This document shows, piece by piece, positions 44,069-52,272 of a stretch of 64,000 bases of DNA. Both the position numbers and the translations under genes were made by a program. The number at the start of each line of letters is the position of its first letter. Positions within the stretch are counted from its first letter, which is position 1. Origin of the DNA: JBEDUK01 sp963781595. Its GTDB lineage: Bacteria; Actinomycetota; UBA4738. Below the pieces are notes generated by a model. The model was not told the origin of the DNA and made no database searches. It saw only the letters and a program-made list of their open reading frames with translations. Location of the stretch: positions 248,001 to 312,000 of the forward strand of contig CAWAGG010000001.1 in assembly GCA_963781595.1 (NCBI GenBank), read 5' to 3'.

Positions 44069-45396
44069 CGGGCCGCCCCCGGCGCACCCATGCTGACCGA
44101 GGCGGCAAGCGTGACCACGTCCCGCCACGCCCCGCGGCTCCGCGGCCCGAGCAACCGGCCGGCGACCTGCGCCGACGCGACGGCTCGATCGGCCCTGACG
44201 CGTCCGGTCGGCTTCAGTCCGAGGACACGTTCGAACTCGGCGAGCGAGACCTCTGGCCTTCGTGTCGCGTTCAGCACGATCCGGAGTGGCGTCTCCGCCA
44301 GGTCTGGGGCGAGCGCGGTGAGCGTTCGCCTGGCGCCGTACAGCGACATCAGATCGAGGTCCGCGACCACGATCGCTTCATCTGCGAGACGAACCGCCGT
44401 GCGGGCGATCGGCCCGAGCGTGCGCGGGAGGTGGAGGACGACGACCTGGTAGTCACCGGCGAGCAGGGCCGTGCACGCGGAGAAGAGCCCGGTCGGGAGC
44501 GTGGCGGGTGGAGCGACGACGCTGGCGTCGGCAGCGCCCTCGGATGGCATGGACGGCCGGGCGAGCAGCACGTCGAACCCGCCAGGGTGCCCGGTGACGG
44601 TCCGCAACACGTGCTCGGGACCGAGTTCGTCCATCACGGGGATCAGGTCTTCCATGCTCCTCGCATCACCGTCGCCGATGAAACCGAGGGCGGCGGCCAG
44701 GTCGCCGAACGCGGGATCGAGGTCCACGAGCACGGTCCGGCGTCCGTCGCGGGCGCACGCGGCCGCGATGTGGGAAGCGAGGAACGTCACGCCGACCCCA
44801 CCCCGAGTCCCGAGCACCGCCACCACGGTTCCCCGCGTCGGGGCCGCGCGGTCCGCGTGCTGTCGCGATCGCGAGATCGCCTGCGCGAGATCGGCACGCT
44901 CCTCCGGCCAGCAGAACGCCCCCTGGGCACCGACGTCGATCGCCGTACGGAGCACCGGCACCGTCATCTCCTCGGCGACGAGGAACACGACGGGGTGCGC
45001 GGGATCGAGGCGACCGGCCAGCGTGCGACCGACGGCCGGGCAGACGACCATGGCCTCCACGTTCGACCACTCGGACGGCATCCGGTCGCGCACGTGCTCG
45101 GGGTCGGTCAGCGACGAGACGACCTCGACCTTCCGTTGCCGCCCGAGGAAGTCGAGGATCTCCTGGTGGAAGGCCAGGTCGCGGACCGCGATCACCACGC
45201 GAGCCCTCGGCCGCGCGGCATCCGCGAACGGTTCGTGCCGGTCGGCGGCTTCCGGTGACGAGGCATCAGGGTGCACGGGCGGGCGGTCGAGCACCCTGCT
45301 CGCGCGGGTCGCCGGCGAAGATCCGTTCAGATCGATCCGCGCGACGCCTTCGGGCGGCGATCGATCATCGCTGGCTTCGGTACGGTTCGCACTCAC
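44065..45396 (-). CDS. tadZ: Tad localisation ATPase TadZ/CpaE-like
   Basis: A 443-residue protein. An N-terminal receiver-like domain (~55-160; VVIAVRDLAFHQEILDFLGR) lacks a convincing phosphoacceptor set. The ParA/MinD-like half has a deviant Walker A, VLGTRGGVGVTFLASHIAAA, and DLDPAFGDLAAALGF. The start is GTG 45396 with GAGAGG eight bases upstream. It is the first gene of the tad operon and equivalent to mycobacterial Rv3660c. It likely places the machine at a site in the cell. Confidence 0.87.
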   Translation of the reverse strand: MSANRTEASDDRSPPEGVARIDLNGSSPATRASRVLDRPPVHPDASSPEAADRHEPFADAARPRARVVIAVRDLAFHQEILDFLGRQRKVEVVSSLTDPEHVRDRMPSEWSNVEAMVVCPAVGRTLAGRLDPAHPVVFLVAEEMTVPVLRTAIDVGAQGAFCWPEERADLAQAISRSRQHADRAAPTRGTVVAVLGTRGGVGVTFLASHIAAACARDGRRTVLVDLDPAFGDLAAALGFIGDGDARSMEDLIPVMDELGPEHVLRTVTGHPGGFDVLLARPSMPSEGAADASVVAPPATLPTGLFSACTALLAGDYQVVVLHLPRTLGPIARTAVRLADEAIVVADLDLMSLYGARRTLTALAPDLAETPLRIVLNATRRPEVSLAEFERVLGLKPTGRVRADRAVASAQVAGRLLGPRSRGAWRDVVTLAASVSMGAPGAAR

Positions 45397-45840
45397 CTCG
45401 ACACCTCTCCACTGGAACCGGCTCAGGCTTACGCCGAGCAGGGAAGCCTCTAGGAAGGCCAAGGGAAGCCGGGAAAGCGAGGAAGGAGGAGAAGTCGACG
45501 GTGTCTGAGGGGATCCGTCCGTCGCGCCCGCGATGTTGCGGCGCGACGGACAAGGTACCGGTCGTGCCGCGCGCCGACAATCGGCCATCGTGGGGATTCC
45601 TTCCATCCCCAGATCGGCGGATGAGCGCATCCCCCGGACGAGAGCCGCGCACCTCGATCGCTAGGAACCGGGGATGCGGTTGCCGATCTCCGCTACTCGA
45701 AGAGACACGACCCTCGGATCGACACCCAGGCGGCGCGGCGAGGCTCGATCGCGAGGACGAAAGAACGGGCGTGAGTCCATTGGGTCGTTACCGAGTTCGC
45801 CTCTGCAGATCCCGAGTTCGTCTGCGCTCGGGCGGTCGAC
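45397..45840. other. 444-base intergenic region upstream of the tad operon
   Basis: No convincing gene. It holds a candidate tad promoter (45552-45580), a purine-rich stretch (about 45440-45495, plus strand) and two copies of CCGAGTTCG 21 bases apart (45791-45799 and 45812-45820), near the 3' end of the hydrolase gene. Nothing else recognisable. Confidence 0.6.
45552..45580 (-). promoter_or_regulatory. candidate tad operon promoter
   Basis: On the minus strand TTGTCG (45580-45575) and TACCTT (45557-45552) are 17 bases apart. The match is 4 of 6 at -35 and TANNNT at -10. The leader would be ~150 bases. Pattern-based only. Confidence 0.3.
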
Positions 45841-47202
45841 CTAGTTCGCGTACACGCCCGCCGCCAACACGGCCCAGGCGACCTCGGGATGGTGGATGTC
45901 GCTGTGCGCACCCGAGATGCCGCCGCCGGTCGCGATCACCTGGTCCGCGTCCAGGTTGAGGAACTTCCCAGCGCTCAGTGCATACGCTTGCCCCACCGGC
46001 GCGATCACCTGGTCGGTCGTAGCCACGCCGATGCCTTCGACGGCCTGGGCGCCATCGTGACCCATCGCCCCCCACCGGTAGAAGAGGTCTTCGACCGCGG
46101 CGGCGTCGTCTCCGACCACGATCGAGGCGGCCGGATACATCTTGCCGACCGCCGAGTCGTGGACCGAATGCGTCACCATCAGCGGACCGTCGACCCGCTG
46201 CGCCATGCCCGCCAGTGCCCCTCCTCGGTGCGGATCCTGCGGGAGCGACGCTGCGAACGCGAAATGCGAGAACGCGCCCTGGATCAACACGAGCGACTTG
46301 ACGGGCGAAGCGGGATGCAGGGCCGCGTCGGGGATACCCTGGAGCCCGAAGGACACGAGGCGCGCGCCGAAGCTGTGACCCAGCAGGTCGACGTTGAGAT
46401 CCGGATGCGCGGCACGGATCCTCCCGATGAGCGGCCCGAGGCCGTCGTGACCCACCACCCCGGCCCGCCGCTTCATCTGCCAGTACGTGACCGAGCGGAG
46501 TGCGTTCTTCGCTCCGTCCCAGAGCCGTCCGACGACGTCGCCGAGCCCCGCGGCGGGCCCGCCGGCGGGTCCGCCAGCCGGGCCGCCCCCGTCCCCGGAT
46601 TCATCGGCGAAGTAGTCCGCGAAGTCGCCGAACACGCTCTCCGGAGGGTGCACGATGAGCGCCTCGTCCGCGTTGTCCTCGGGGGCCGCATCGACGTCCG
46701 GGGTTCCCGTGAGAGCGCCCATCAGCTCTTGGAACCGTTTGAGAGCAGCGGGGTCGTCAGGTCGCTCCGTGAGCAATGCCGCCATGTCGTCGATCGCCGC
46801 CTGCTGATCGGGCTCGATGAATACGGACTTGAGCTCGGATACCAGCTCGGCGTCGCTCGGTGCGGGCGCTGGTGCTGCGAGTCCGGCCGCGGCTCCCTCT
46901 GCGGCGGGTTCCTCGTCGGCCCATCGCATCGAAGGCCAGATGATCCCCACGACGCCAACCACGCGGCCCGGGGCGGGTGGGTGGGCGTCGACGACCTGTC
47001 GCACGACCGCGAAGAACCGGTCATAGAGGTTCATCGCGACCGCATGGTCGTTGTTCCAGCCGTGGGAGAACATCAGCAGATCGGTCACGCCCTCGGCTCC
47101 GATGCCGGCGAGGAGGTCCGCCTCCTGTCCGGGCACCTTGAAGCCACCTTTATCGTCGAAATCGATCTCCCAGAACGGGAACCCCGCCACCATCGTCGTC
47201 AT
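45841..47202 (-). CDS. intracellular alpha/beta hydrolase with large insert, partner of an S8 peptidase
   Basis: A 453-residue protein without a signal peptide. The hydrolase core is split: DLLMFSHGWNNDHAVAMNLY (~41-60, the oxyanion HGW region) and GIIWPSMRW, then an insert of ~140 residues with Pro/Ala- and Gly-rich patches (GPAGGPAGGPAAG). The nucleophile elbow LLGHSFGARLVSFG (Ser277) follows, and a likely catalytic His lies in GAHSDIHHPE near the end. RBS GGAGGA precedes ATG 47202 (ATG 47193 is also possible). It follows the subtilase gene by 48 bases. Substrate unknown. Confidence 0.75.
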   Translation of the reverse strand: MTTMVAGFPFWEIDFDDKGGFKVPGQEADLLAGIGAEGVTDLLMFSHGWNNDHAVAMNLYDRFFAVVRQVVDAHPPAPGRVVGVVGIIWPSMRWADEEPAAEGAAAGLAAPAPAPSDAELVSELKSVFIEPDQQAAIDDMAALLTERPDDPAALKRFQELMGALTGTPDVDAAPEDNADEALIVHPPESVFGDFADYFADESGDGGGPAGGPAGGPAAGLGDVVGRLWDGAKNALRSVTYWQMKRRAGVVGHDGLGPLIGRIRAAHPDLNVDLLGHSFGARLVSFGLQGIPDAALHPASPVKSLVLIQGAFSHFAFAASLPQDPHRGGALAGMAQRVDGPLMVTHSVHDSAVGKMYPAASIVVGDDAAAVEDLFYRWGAMGHDGAQAVEGIGVATTDQVIAPVGQAYALSAGKFLNLDADQVIATGGGISGAHSDIHHPEVAWAVLAAGVYAN

Positions 47203-47250
47203 CGCTTCCTCCCGTCGCCACCGGCTGTGCAGACCGCTCCTGCCGGAGCC

Positions 47251-48909
47251 CTAGACGGCCTGGATCGCGCGCATCAGGTCCACCAGACCGTGCCCTTCGA
47301 AGTACCGCTCCCTCCCGAGCGGCGTCGCGTTCTCCAGGAACAGGCGCTTCACATCGTCGGGCTGTCCGATGTACTCGCCGCGGATCGACAGGAACGCCGC
47401 GATCGCGCCCGACACGTGCGGCGCGGCGAAGCTCGTCCCACTGTCGTCGATGTAGAGGTACGCGCCGGACGCGCCGTCCTGGATCGCCAGCGCACGCAGC
47501 AGCTCGTCCCTGTTCCGCCCCGCGGCGCAGGACGTGATCCGTTCCCCGGGCGCGACCAGATCGGGTTTGAGCCTGCCGTCGGCAGTGGGACCCTTTGACG
47601 AGAAGTACGACACGCCGTAGGTATGCGGTCGGTCGCGGTGCGTCGAACCCACGGTGATCGCGAGCCTCGAATTGCCCGGGTCGTTGATGGTCAGAGCGAT
47701 ACCGGTGTCGCGGGTGCCATACCGCGCGACGAGCTTGCCGAACCCGGTATTGCCCGCCGCCACCACGACCACCACGCCGGAACGCACCACGCGGTCGACC
47801 TCGACACAGAGCGGGCTCTGGCCGCAGGCGAACGCCTTCGCGTTGAAGTCGTAGCCGAGGCTGATGTTGACCCCGTGGACGACGGGAACCTTCCCCTCGC
47901 CGTTGAGGTTCACCCGCACGTGATAGAGGGCGCGCATCACGTCGCTCGACCGGCCCTGACCATCTGAGTCCAGGACCCGCAGGCTGATCAGCTTGCACAT
48001 CGGCGCGACGCCGGAGAGCTCCGCTTGGTCGCTGAGCGTCCGTTCCTGGATCGATTCGATGTCCGTCGTCTTCTCGGGATCGGTGAAGTCGCTCAAGGCC
48101 CGATGCTCCCCGATCCGGACGGACAGCTTCGGATCGCGCCGCCGCCAATCCTCCGGGAGCGCTCCGCCGATGATCCCCGCGACCAAGGAGCCGTGGCCGA
48201 AGGGATCGCTCAGCGCGGATGCCGCGTTCCCCGCCGGATCCTTCTCCGGATCCGGTGCGTTCGCGGTGAGGTCGACGTGGTACTTGAAGAGCTCGCCATC
48301 GTCCACGATGGCGCCGCCGTCCCCGATCTTCGCGTCGAGGGTGTTGTTGGTGGCGAAATGGGGGTGTGTTCCGTCGATCCCGGAGTCGATCACGGCCCAT
48401 GTCACGTCGGCGCCTGCCGCGGCGTAGGAGCGGCGCGCCGCATCAGCCTTGACGGTGCTCACCGAGCGGTCCAGGAACGGGCGCACCACATAGTCGAGCC
48501 AGACGTGGTAGATCGCCCGGTCCTTCCGCTCTCGTTCGATGTCTCCATCGAGCTGATCGCGCTTCACGAGTCGCTGGATCTCTTCGACCGTCAGGACGCA
48601 CCGCAGGTACGTCTGGGCGACCGGCAGCGGCCTCTGGACGTCCGTGTCGGGCCCGAACTCCTGGTCGAACAGCTCCCTGAAACGATCTTGGACCGGAACG
48701 AGTCCACCCGAGTACCTGAGGTTCAGCTCGAACAGGACCGAGCCCCGGCCGCCCGTAGGCCAGTTGTTCCTCTGCCGGGCCTCCTCGTCGAAGATGTCCT
48801 CGTCGATCGTGGTCTGCCTGACGAGGTCACCCGGACCCTGGCGGACCTCACGGCCCTCCACGTCCGACCCGACGCTGTCGGTCGGTTGGTCGGATGTGCC
48901 GTCGACCAT
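47251..48909 (-). CDS. S8 (subtilisin-like) serine peptidase, apparently cytoplasmic
   Basis: A 552-residue protease. The triad is complete: Asp175 in WAVIDSGIDGTHPHF, His239 in FGHGSLVAGI and Ser493 in DDSGTSFAAPHVSG, with Asn387 in AAGN for the oxyanion hole. The first ~165 residues form a separate region, partly like an I9-type propeptide (TYLRCVLTVEEIQRLVKR). There is no signal peptide. GGAGGAGG precedes ATG 48909. Operon with the alpha/beta hydrolase downstream. Protease and hydrolase may act in one pathway; the role is unknown. Confidence 0.88.
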   Translation of the reverse strand: MVDGTSDQPTDSVGSDVEGREVRQGPGDLVRQTTIDEDIFDEEARQRNNWPTGGRGSVLFELNLRYSGGLVPVQDRFRELFDQEFGPDTDVQRPLPVAQTYLRCVLTVEEIQRLVKRDQLDGDIERERKDRAIYHVWLDYVVRPFLDRSVSTVKADAARRSYAAAGADVTWAVIDSGIDGTHPHFATNNTLDAKIGDGGAIVDDGELFKYHVDLTANAPDPEKDPAGNAASALSDPFGHGSLVAGIIGGALPEDWRRRDPKLSVRIGEHRALSDFTDPEKTTDIESIQERTLSDQAELSGVAPMCKLISLRVLDSDGQGRSSDVMRALYHVRVNLNGEGKVPVVHGVNISLGYDFNAKAFACGQSPLCVEVDRVVRSGVVVVVAAGNTGFGKLVARYGTRDTGIALTINDPGNSRLAITVGSTHRDRPHTYGVSYFSSKGPTADGRLKPDLVAPGERITSCAAGRNRDELLRALAIQDGASGAYLYIDDSGTSFAAPHVSGAIAAFLSIRGEYIGQPDDVKRLFLENATPLGRERYFEGHGLVDLMRAIQAV

Positions 48910-49210
48910 CGCAGCCTCCTCCCGCCCGCGCCCCGGGCCCGACGTTCAGAACCCGGCCGATGAGGCGAGAGGCGAGGGCCTGCTAGGACCTATCGAGGCA
49001 GGGACGACGACGCCCACCCACGACCCTCCGCTCTCGTCGATGGCCCCCCGCTAGACCACTCGGCCCGCCGGAAGGATTCTGCCCCCCACCTTCGGTCTAT
49101 GTAAAGGCTGACTCGACGAACCGGCATCTTCGCGCACGGGAGTGCAACCGCTGGGTTCTGCAGCCGGCCACCCGCGTCGAAAAGTCCGGCCCCGCCGCCG
49201 ATCCGAAGGC
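48910..49210. other. 301-base intergenic region upstream of the S8 peptidase
   Basis: No gene seen. It contains a C-run (49083-49087) and an AT-richer patch TTTACATAG on the minus strand (about 49105-49097) that could belong to the peptidase promoter, but no clear -35/-10 pair was found. Confidence 0.5.
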
Positions 49211-49891
49211 TCAGTCGGTCTCGACCGGTTCGACCCCCAGCCGATCCAATCGCTGGCGGTGCCGGTCGAGGAGGGTCAGGATGAACCGCTTCCCGGCGTC
49301 GGAACCGCCGAGCAGCGACCGCAACCCGGTCGTCGCCTCGAGCGCCCGGCTCGTCTGCGTGAGCGCCTCTCCCACGATCCGCCGCGAGTACTCCGCGATG
49401 CGCTCCGCGTTCCCAGGGTCGTCGCGCAGCACCCGCTGCAGTTCGTCCAGCGCGAACGTCTCCTGCGCGTCCCGATCCCGCAGCGCGCGGCGGATCACCT
49501 CGCCGGAGACGCGGTCGACCAGCGGCACGAGTTCGTCGGCGAAGTCCGACACCAGCGCGTCGCCCACGTAGTGGAACGTCTGCGCCTCGACCCAGTCCTG
49601 CGGTTCGGTCTGCTCGAAGAACGTGTCGAAGAAGGGCTTGACGAGCTCGGTGAACGCCTCGCCGTCCAGCTCGCGGAGACGGGCGTCCACCAGCTCCCAG
49701 TTCGCCCGCTCGAGGTCCGCGATGTGCTCCTGCTCCCTGCTCGCCCTGGAGTCGGGGGCGAGGCCCATGCTGCGCCGGGCACGCTCGGCGCCGAGCTGCT
49801 CCCCGTAGGCGAGCGCGGCAAGGATCTCCGCGGTGAACCGCGCGTCGTCACCGTCGGGGGTCGCGTCGGATCCGTCCGTGTCCTCAGGCAT
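49211..49891 (-). CDS. ferritin-like fold protein (MiaE_2-like)
   Basis: A 226-residue, all-helical, acidic protein. The order EILAALAYGEQLGAERARR, REQEHIADLERANWELVDAR, DFADELVPLVD and YSRRIVGEALTQTSRALEAT follows the actinobacterial ferritin-like family related to tRNA hydroxylase MiaE. E/H metal ligands of the ExxH type (EQEH) are visible, but a full di-iron set was not confirmed. Stand-alone gene, divergent from a small hypothetical gene. Function unknown. Confidence 0.65.
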   Translation of the reverse strand: MPEDTDGSDATPDGDDARFTAEILAALAYGEQLGAERARRSMGLAPDSRASREQEHIADLERANWELVDARLRELDGEAFTELVKPFFDTFFEQTEPQDWVEAQTFHYVGDALVSDFADELVPLVDRVSGEVIRRALRDRDAQETFALDELQRVLRDDPGNAERIAEYSRRIVGEALTQTSRALEATTGLRSLLGGSDAGKRFILTLLDRHRQRLDRLGVEPVETD

Positions 49892-49972
49892 CGGAACTGG
49901 ATTCTAGGCGCGCCCCCTTCCGACGGTGGGAGCACCTCCGAGGGAACGCCCGTCGACGCAGGTCAAGGCGTG

Positions 49973-49992
49973 TCGTAGGCAGCTCCTACGAT
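49973..49992 (+). promoter_or_regulatory. palindrome overlapping the -10 box of a leaderless small gene
   Basis: TCGTAGG-CAGCT-CCTACGA is a perfect 7-base-arm inverted repeat. Its right arm overlaps TACGAT (49987-49992), which is six bases from ATG 49999. The layout suggests an operator on a leaderless promoter. Confidence 0.5.
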
Positions 49993-49998
49993 GTCGTC

Positions 49999-50400
49999 AT
50001 GGGTGACGTGGTGGACCTGGCGGCGCGGCGGCTGGAGCGATCGGGACACGGGAGCGCGATCGAGGGAACCAGCATCGTGGCGCGGCACGTCGCGCGCGTT
50101 CGGGCGATCCGCGCCGCATGGCACCCGAGCCTCGGCACCGGTCCGGTGCAGGGCGAACCGCCCCAGGAGATGGCCGCGCAGCCGATGGCAGGCGCGGTCG
50201 ATCGGCTCGAACGGGCGATGCGCCGGATCGAACGGGCCACCGGTCGCCCCGTCGGGCGCGCGGGACGGTTCGGCGCCGAGGTCGAGACCGAGCTCCTCGC
50301 GCTCGTCGGCCAGCTGTCGCTGGGATTGGTGACCGAGGCGGCGGACCGGGCCGAACGCGTCGCGGACCGGCTAGGCCGCGCCGCGTCCTCGCGGCCATGA
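49999..50400 (+). CDS. hypothetical protein
   Basis: A 133-residue protein that opens MGDVVDLAARRLERSGHGSA. The second half is mostly helical (AVDRLERAMRRIERATGRP and VETELLALVGQLSLGLVTEA then ADRAERVADRLGRAA), with heptad-like spacing that suggests a coiled coil. No family was recognised. It is supported as a gene by the TACGAT box six bases before ATG 49999. The last 30 bases overlap the convergent HAD gene. Confidence 0.55.
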   Translation: MGDVVDLAARRLERSGHGSAIEGTSIVARHVARVRAIRAAWHPSLGTGPVQGEPPQEMAAQPMAGAVDRLERAMRRIERATGRPVGRAGRFGAEVETELLALVGQLSLGLVTEAADRAERVADRLGRAASSRP

Positions 50401-51207
50401 TGCATCCGCGCCGGTGCCGCGAGTGGCGAGCCGAGGCCTGACCAGGAGCCACCCGACCAGGCCGGCGGCGGCCGCTGCGATCGCGACGCGAGCGGCCGTC
50501 GGCGTGCGCTGCGGGACCGCGGCGATCCGCTCCCGGAGCGCCACCGGGCGCCGGAAGTCGCGGATCTGCCAGCCGTGCTCGGTCGCAACGCGACGCAGGT
50601 CCCGGTCGGGGTTCACGGCCACCGGGTGGCCGACCGCCTCCAGCATCGGGAGGTCGCTGATCGAATCCGAATAGGCGAACGACCGCTCGAGGTCGATGCC
50701 CTGGCGGGCCGCGACGTCCCTGATCGCCACGGCCTTGTTCTCACCGGCGTTGAAGAAGGCCATCTCCCCCGTGTAGCGCCCATCTTCGTCGACCGCCGTT
50801 CTGGTCGCGATCACCTGCACGCGACCCAGGTGCTCGGCCAGCGGTCGGACCACCTCCTCCGGCGAGCTGGAGACGATGAAGACCGTGCGCCCATGGGCAC
50901 GGTGGAGCGCCATCAGGTCGAGCGCCTCGAGGTAGATGTACGGGTCGATCAACGACACCAGCGCGTCGCGCGCGATCTCCTCCACGCGCGCCCGGTCCCA
51001 GCCCTTGCTCAGGGTCATGACGTCGTCCCGGATCCGGTTCATCTTTCGGTCGTCCGCGCCCCGCAACATGTAGACCAGCTGGGCGTACGCGCTCTTCAAC
51101 AGCATCGACCGCGGGACCAGGCCGGCCTGGTACATCGGCTTGCCGAGCGCCAGCGAGCTGGACTTCGAGATGACCGTCTTATCCAGGTCGAAGAAGGCCG
51201 CCTCCAC
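50371..51207 (-). CDS. HAD-IB family phosphatase
   Basis: A 278-residue HAD hydrolase of the SerB/CicA-like IB subfamily. Motif I is AAFFDLDKTVI (Asp7, Asp9), motif II is VFIVSSSPEE, and the last motif is FAYSDSISDLPMLEAVG; GENKAVAIRDVAA supplies the Lys. The C-terminus has one hydrophobic segment (~240-262), so it may be membrane-bound. The start is GTG 51207, six bases after TACCCT. Related proteins act on phospho-sugar, phosphoserine or lipid phosphates; the substrate cannot be fixed. Confidence 0.85.
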   Translation of the reverse strand: MEAAFFDLDKTVISKSSSLALGKPMYQAGLVPRSMLLKSAYAQLVYMLRGADDRKMNRIRDDVMTLSKGWDRARVEEIARDALVSLIDPYIYLEALDLMALHRAHGRTVFIVSSSPEEVVRPLAEHLGRVQVIATRTAVDEDGRYTGEMAFFNAGENKAVAIRDVAARQGIDLERSFAYSDSISDLPMLEAVGHPVAVNPDRDLRRVATEHGWQIRDFRRPVALRERIAAVPQRTPTAARVAIAAAAAGLVGWLLVRPRLATRGTGADASWPRGRGAA

Positions 51208-51213
51208 GCCGAC

Positions 51214-51219
51214 AGGGTA
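51214..51219 (-). promoter_or_regulatory. candidate -10 box for the leaderless HAD gene
   Basis: The minus strand reads TACCCT, six bases, GTG. It decides GTG 51207 and puts the promoter in the 55-base gap divergent from the LLM oxidoreductase gene. Confidence 0.45.
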
Positions 51220-51262
51220 CCCCGGGCCCCGGGGTGCTTCGAGTAGGTACGATGCCGCGGAC

Positions 51263-52222
51263 ATGCGCATCTGCCTGATGATCGAGGGCCAGGAGAACGT
51301 CACCTGGGACCAGTGGGTGGCCCTCGCGCGCGCGGCCGAGGCGAACGGGTTCGACGCGCTGTTCCGTTCGGACCACTACTCGTCGTTGCGCGGTCGCGAC
51401 GTCGAAGGGTCGCTCGACGCGTGGACGACGCTGGCCGCGCTGGGAGCCGTGACCGAACGGATCCACCTCGGCACGCTCGTGTCGCCGATCACGTTCCGCC
51501 ACCCGTCGGTGCTGGCCAAGTCCGTGGTTACCGCCGATCGTGTCTCGGGTGGCCGGATCGAGTTCGGCATGGGCGCGGGATGGCACGAGGGCGAGCACCG
51601 GAACTGGGGCTTCGCATTCCCTCCTGTGGGCGAACGGGTCTCGATGCTCGAGGAACAGGTCGAGATCGTCCACCGCCTCATGTCGAAGGACGAACCGCGG
51701 GTCACGTTCGACGGGACCCATTACCAGCTGGAGGACTGCCCGGCGCTGCCGAAGCCCGTCCAGGACCCGCATCCCCGGCTGCTGCTCGGCGGCCAGGGCG
51801 GCCCGCGCGTGACCCGCCTCGCCGCGCGATGGGCGGACGAATACAACACGCATTCGAACGCCCCCGATCGGTGCGCGGAGATCCGTGGCCGGCTCGACGC
51901 CGCGTGCGAGGAGGCCGGCCGCGACCCGGCGAGCCTGCCGCTGTCGATCATGATCGGGTTCGCGATGGGCGCGACCCAGGGAGACGCCGCCGCACACGCG
52001 ACGCGGCTCCTGGCGCTCCGCGACCAGCCGCCGGGCGACGACCCGCTGGGAACGATCGGCGCGAACGCGATCGTCGGAACCCCCGACCAGGTGCTCGAAC
52101 AGCTCGCCGCGTTCGCCGCGGTCGGCGTCGAGCGCGTGATGCTGCAGCACCTCCTGCACGACGAGCTGGACGTGCTGTCGGTGATGGGGTCCGAGGTCAT
52201 CCCAGCCGCCGCCCGCCTGTAG
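51263..52222 (+). CDS. LLM-class flavin/F420-dependent oxidoreductase
   Basis: A 319-residue TIM-barrel enzyme of the luciferase-like family. WVALARAAEANGFDALFRSDH, RIHLGTLVSPITFRHPSVLA, VSGGRIEFGMGAGWHEGEH and PRLLLGGQGGPRVTRLAARW with ADEYN are typical of the actinobacterial F420-type group. F420 or FMN use cannot be told by eye. Start at ATG 51263; the gene is divergent from the HAD phosphatase. Confidence 0.88.
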   Translation: MRICLMIEGQENVTWDQWVALARAAEANGFDALFRSDHYSSLRGRDVEGSLDAWTTLAALGAVTERIHLGTLVSPITFRHPSVLAKSVVTADRVSGGRIEFGMGAGWHEGEHRNWGFAFPPVGERVSMLEEQVEIVHRLMSKDEPRVTFDGTHYQLEDCPALPKPVQDPHPRLLLGGQGGPRVTRLAARWADEYNTHSNAPDRCAEIRGRLDAACEEAGRDPASLPLSIMIGFAMGATQGDAAAHATRLLALRDQPPGDDPLGTIGANAIVGTPDQVLEQLAAFAAVGVERVMLQHLLHDELDVLSVMGSEVIPAAARL

Positions 52223-52272
52223 GGCTCCATCGCACGGGACCACCGCGACGCACACGGTGGGACAATGCGTCG

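Noticed and set aside
45791..45820. Two copies of CCGAGTTCG as an operator
   Set aside because: Only two short copies are seen, they lie ~400 bases from the tadZ start, and no promoter is adjacent. Chance is a sufficient explanation.
50371..50588. A minus-strand frame opposite the 49999 gene
   Set aside because: The reading is Arg/Ser-rich and lacks an RBS; the plus-strand gene has a -10 box six bases from its ATG.
51313..52272. N-terminal extension of the TPR-cyclase frame through the LLM gene
   Set aside because: The frame is open only by composition. The LLM gene is well supported in another frame, and the cyclase starts naturally at ATG 52273.
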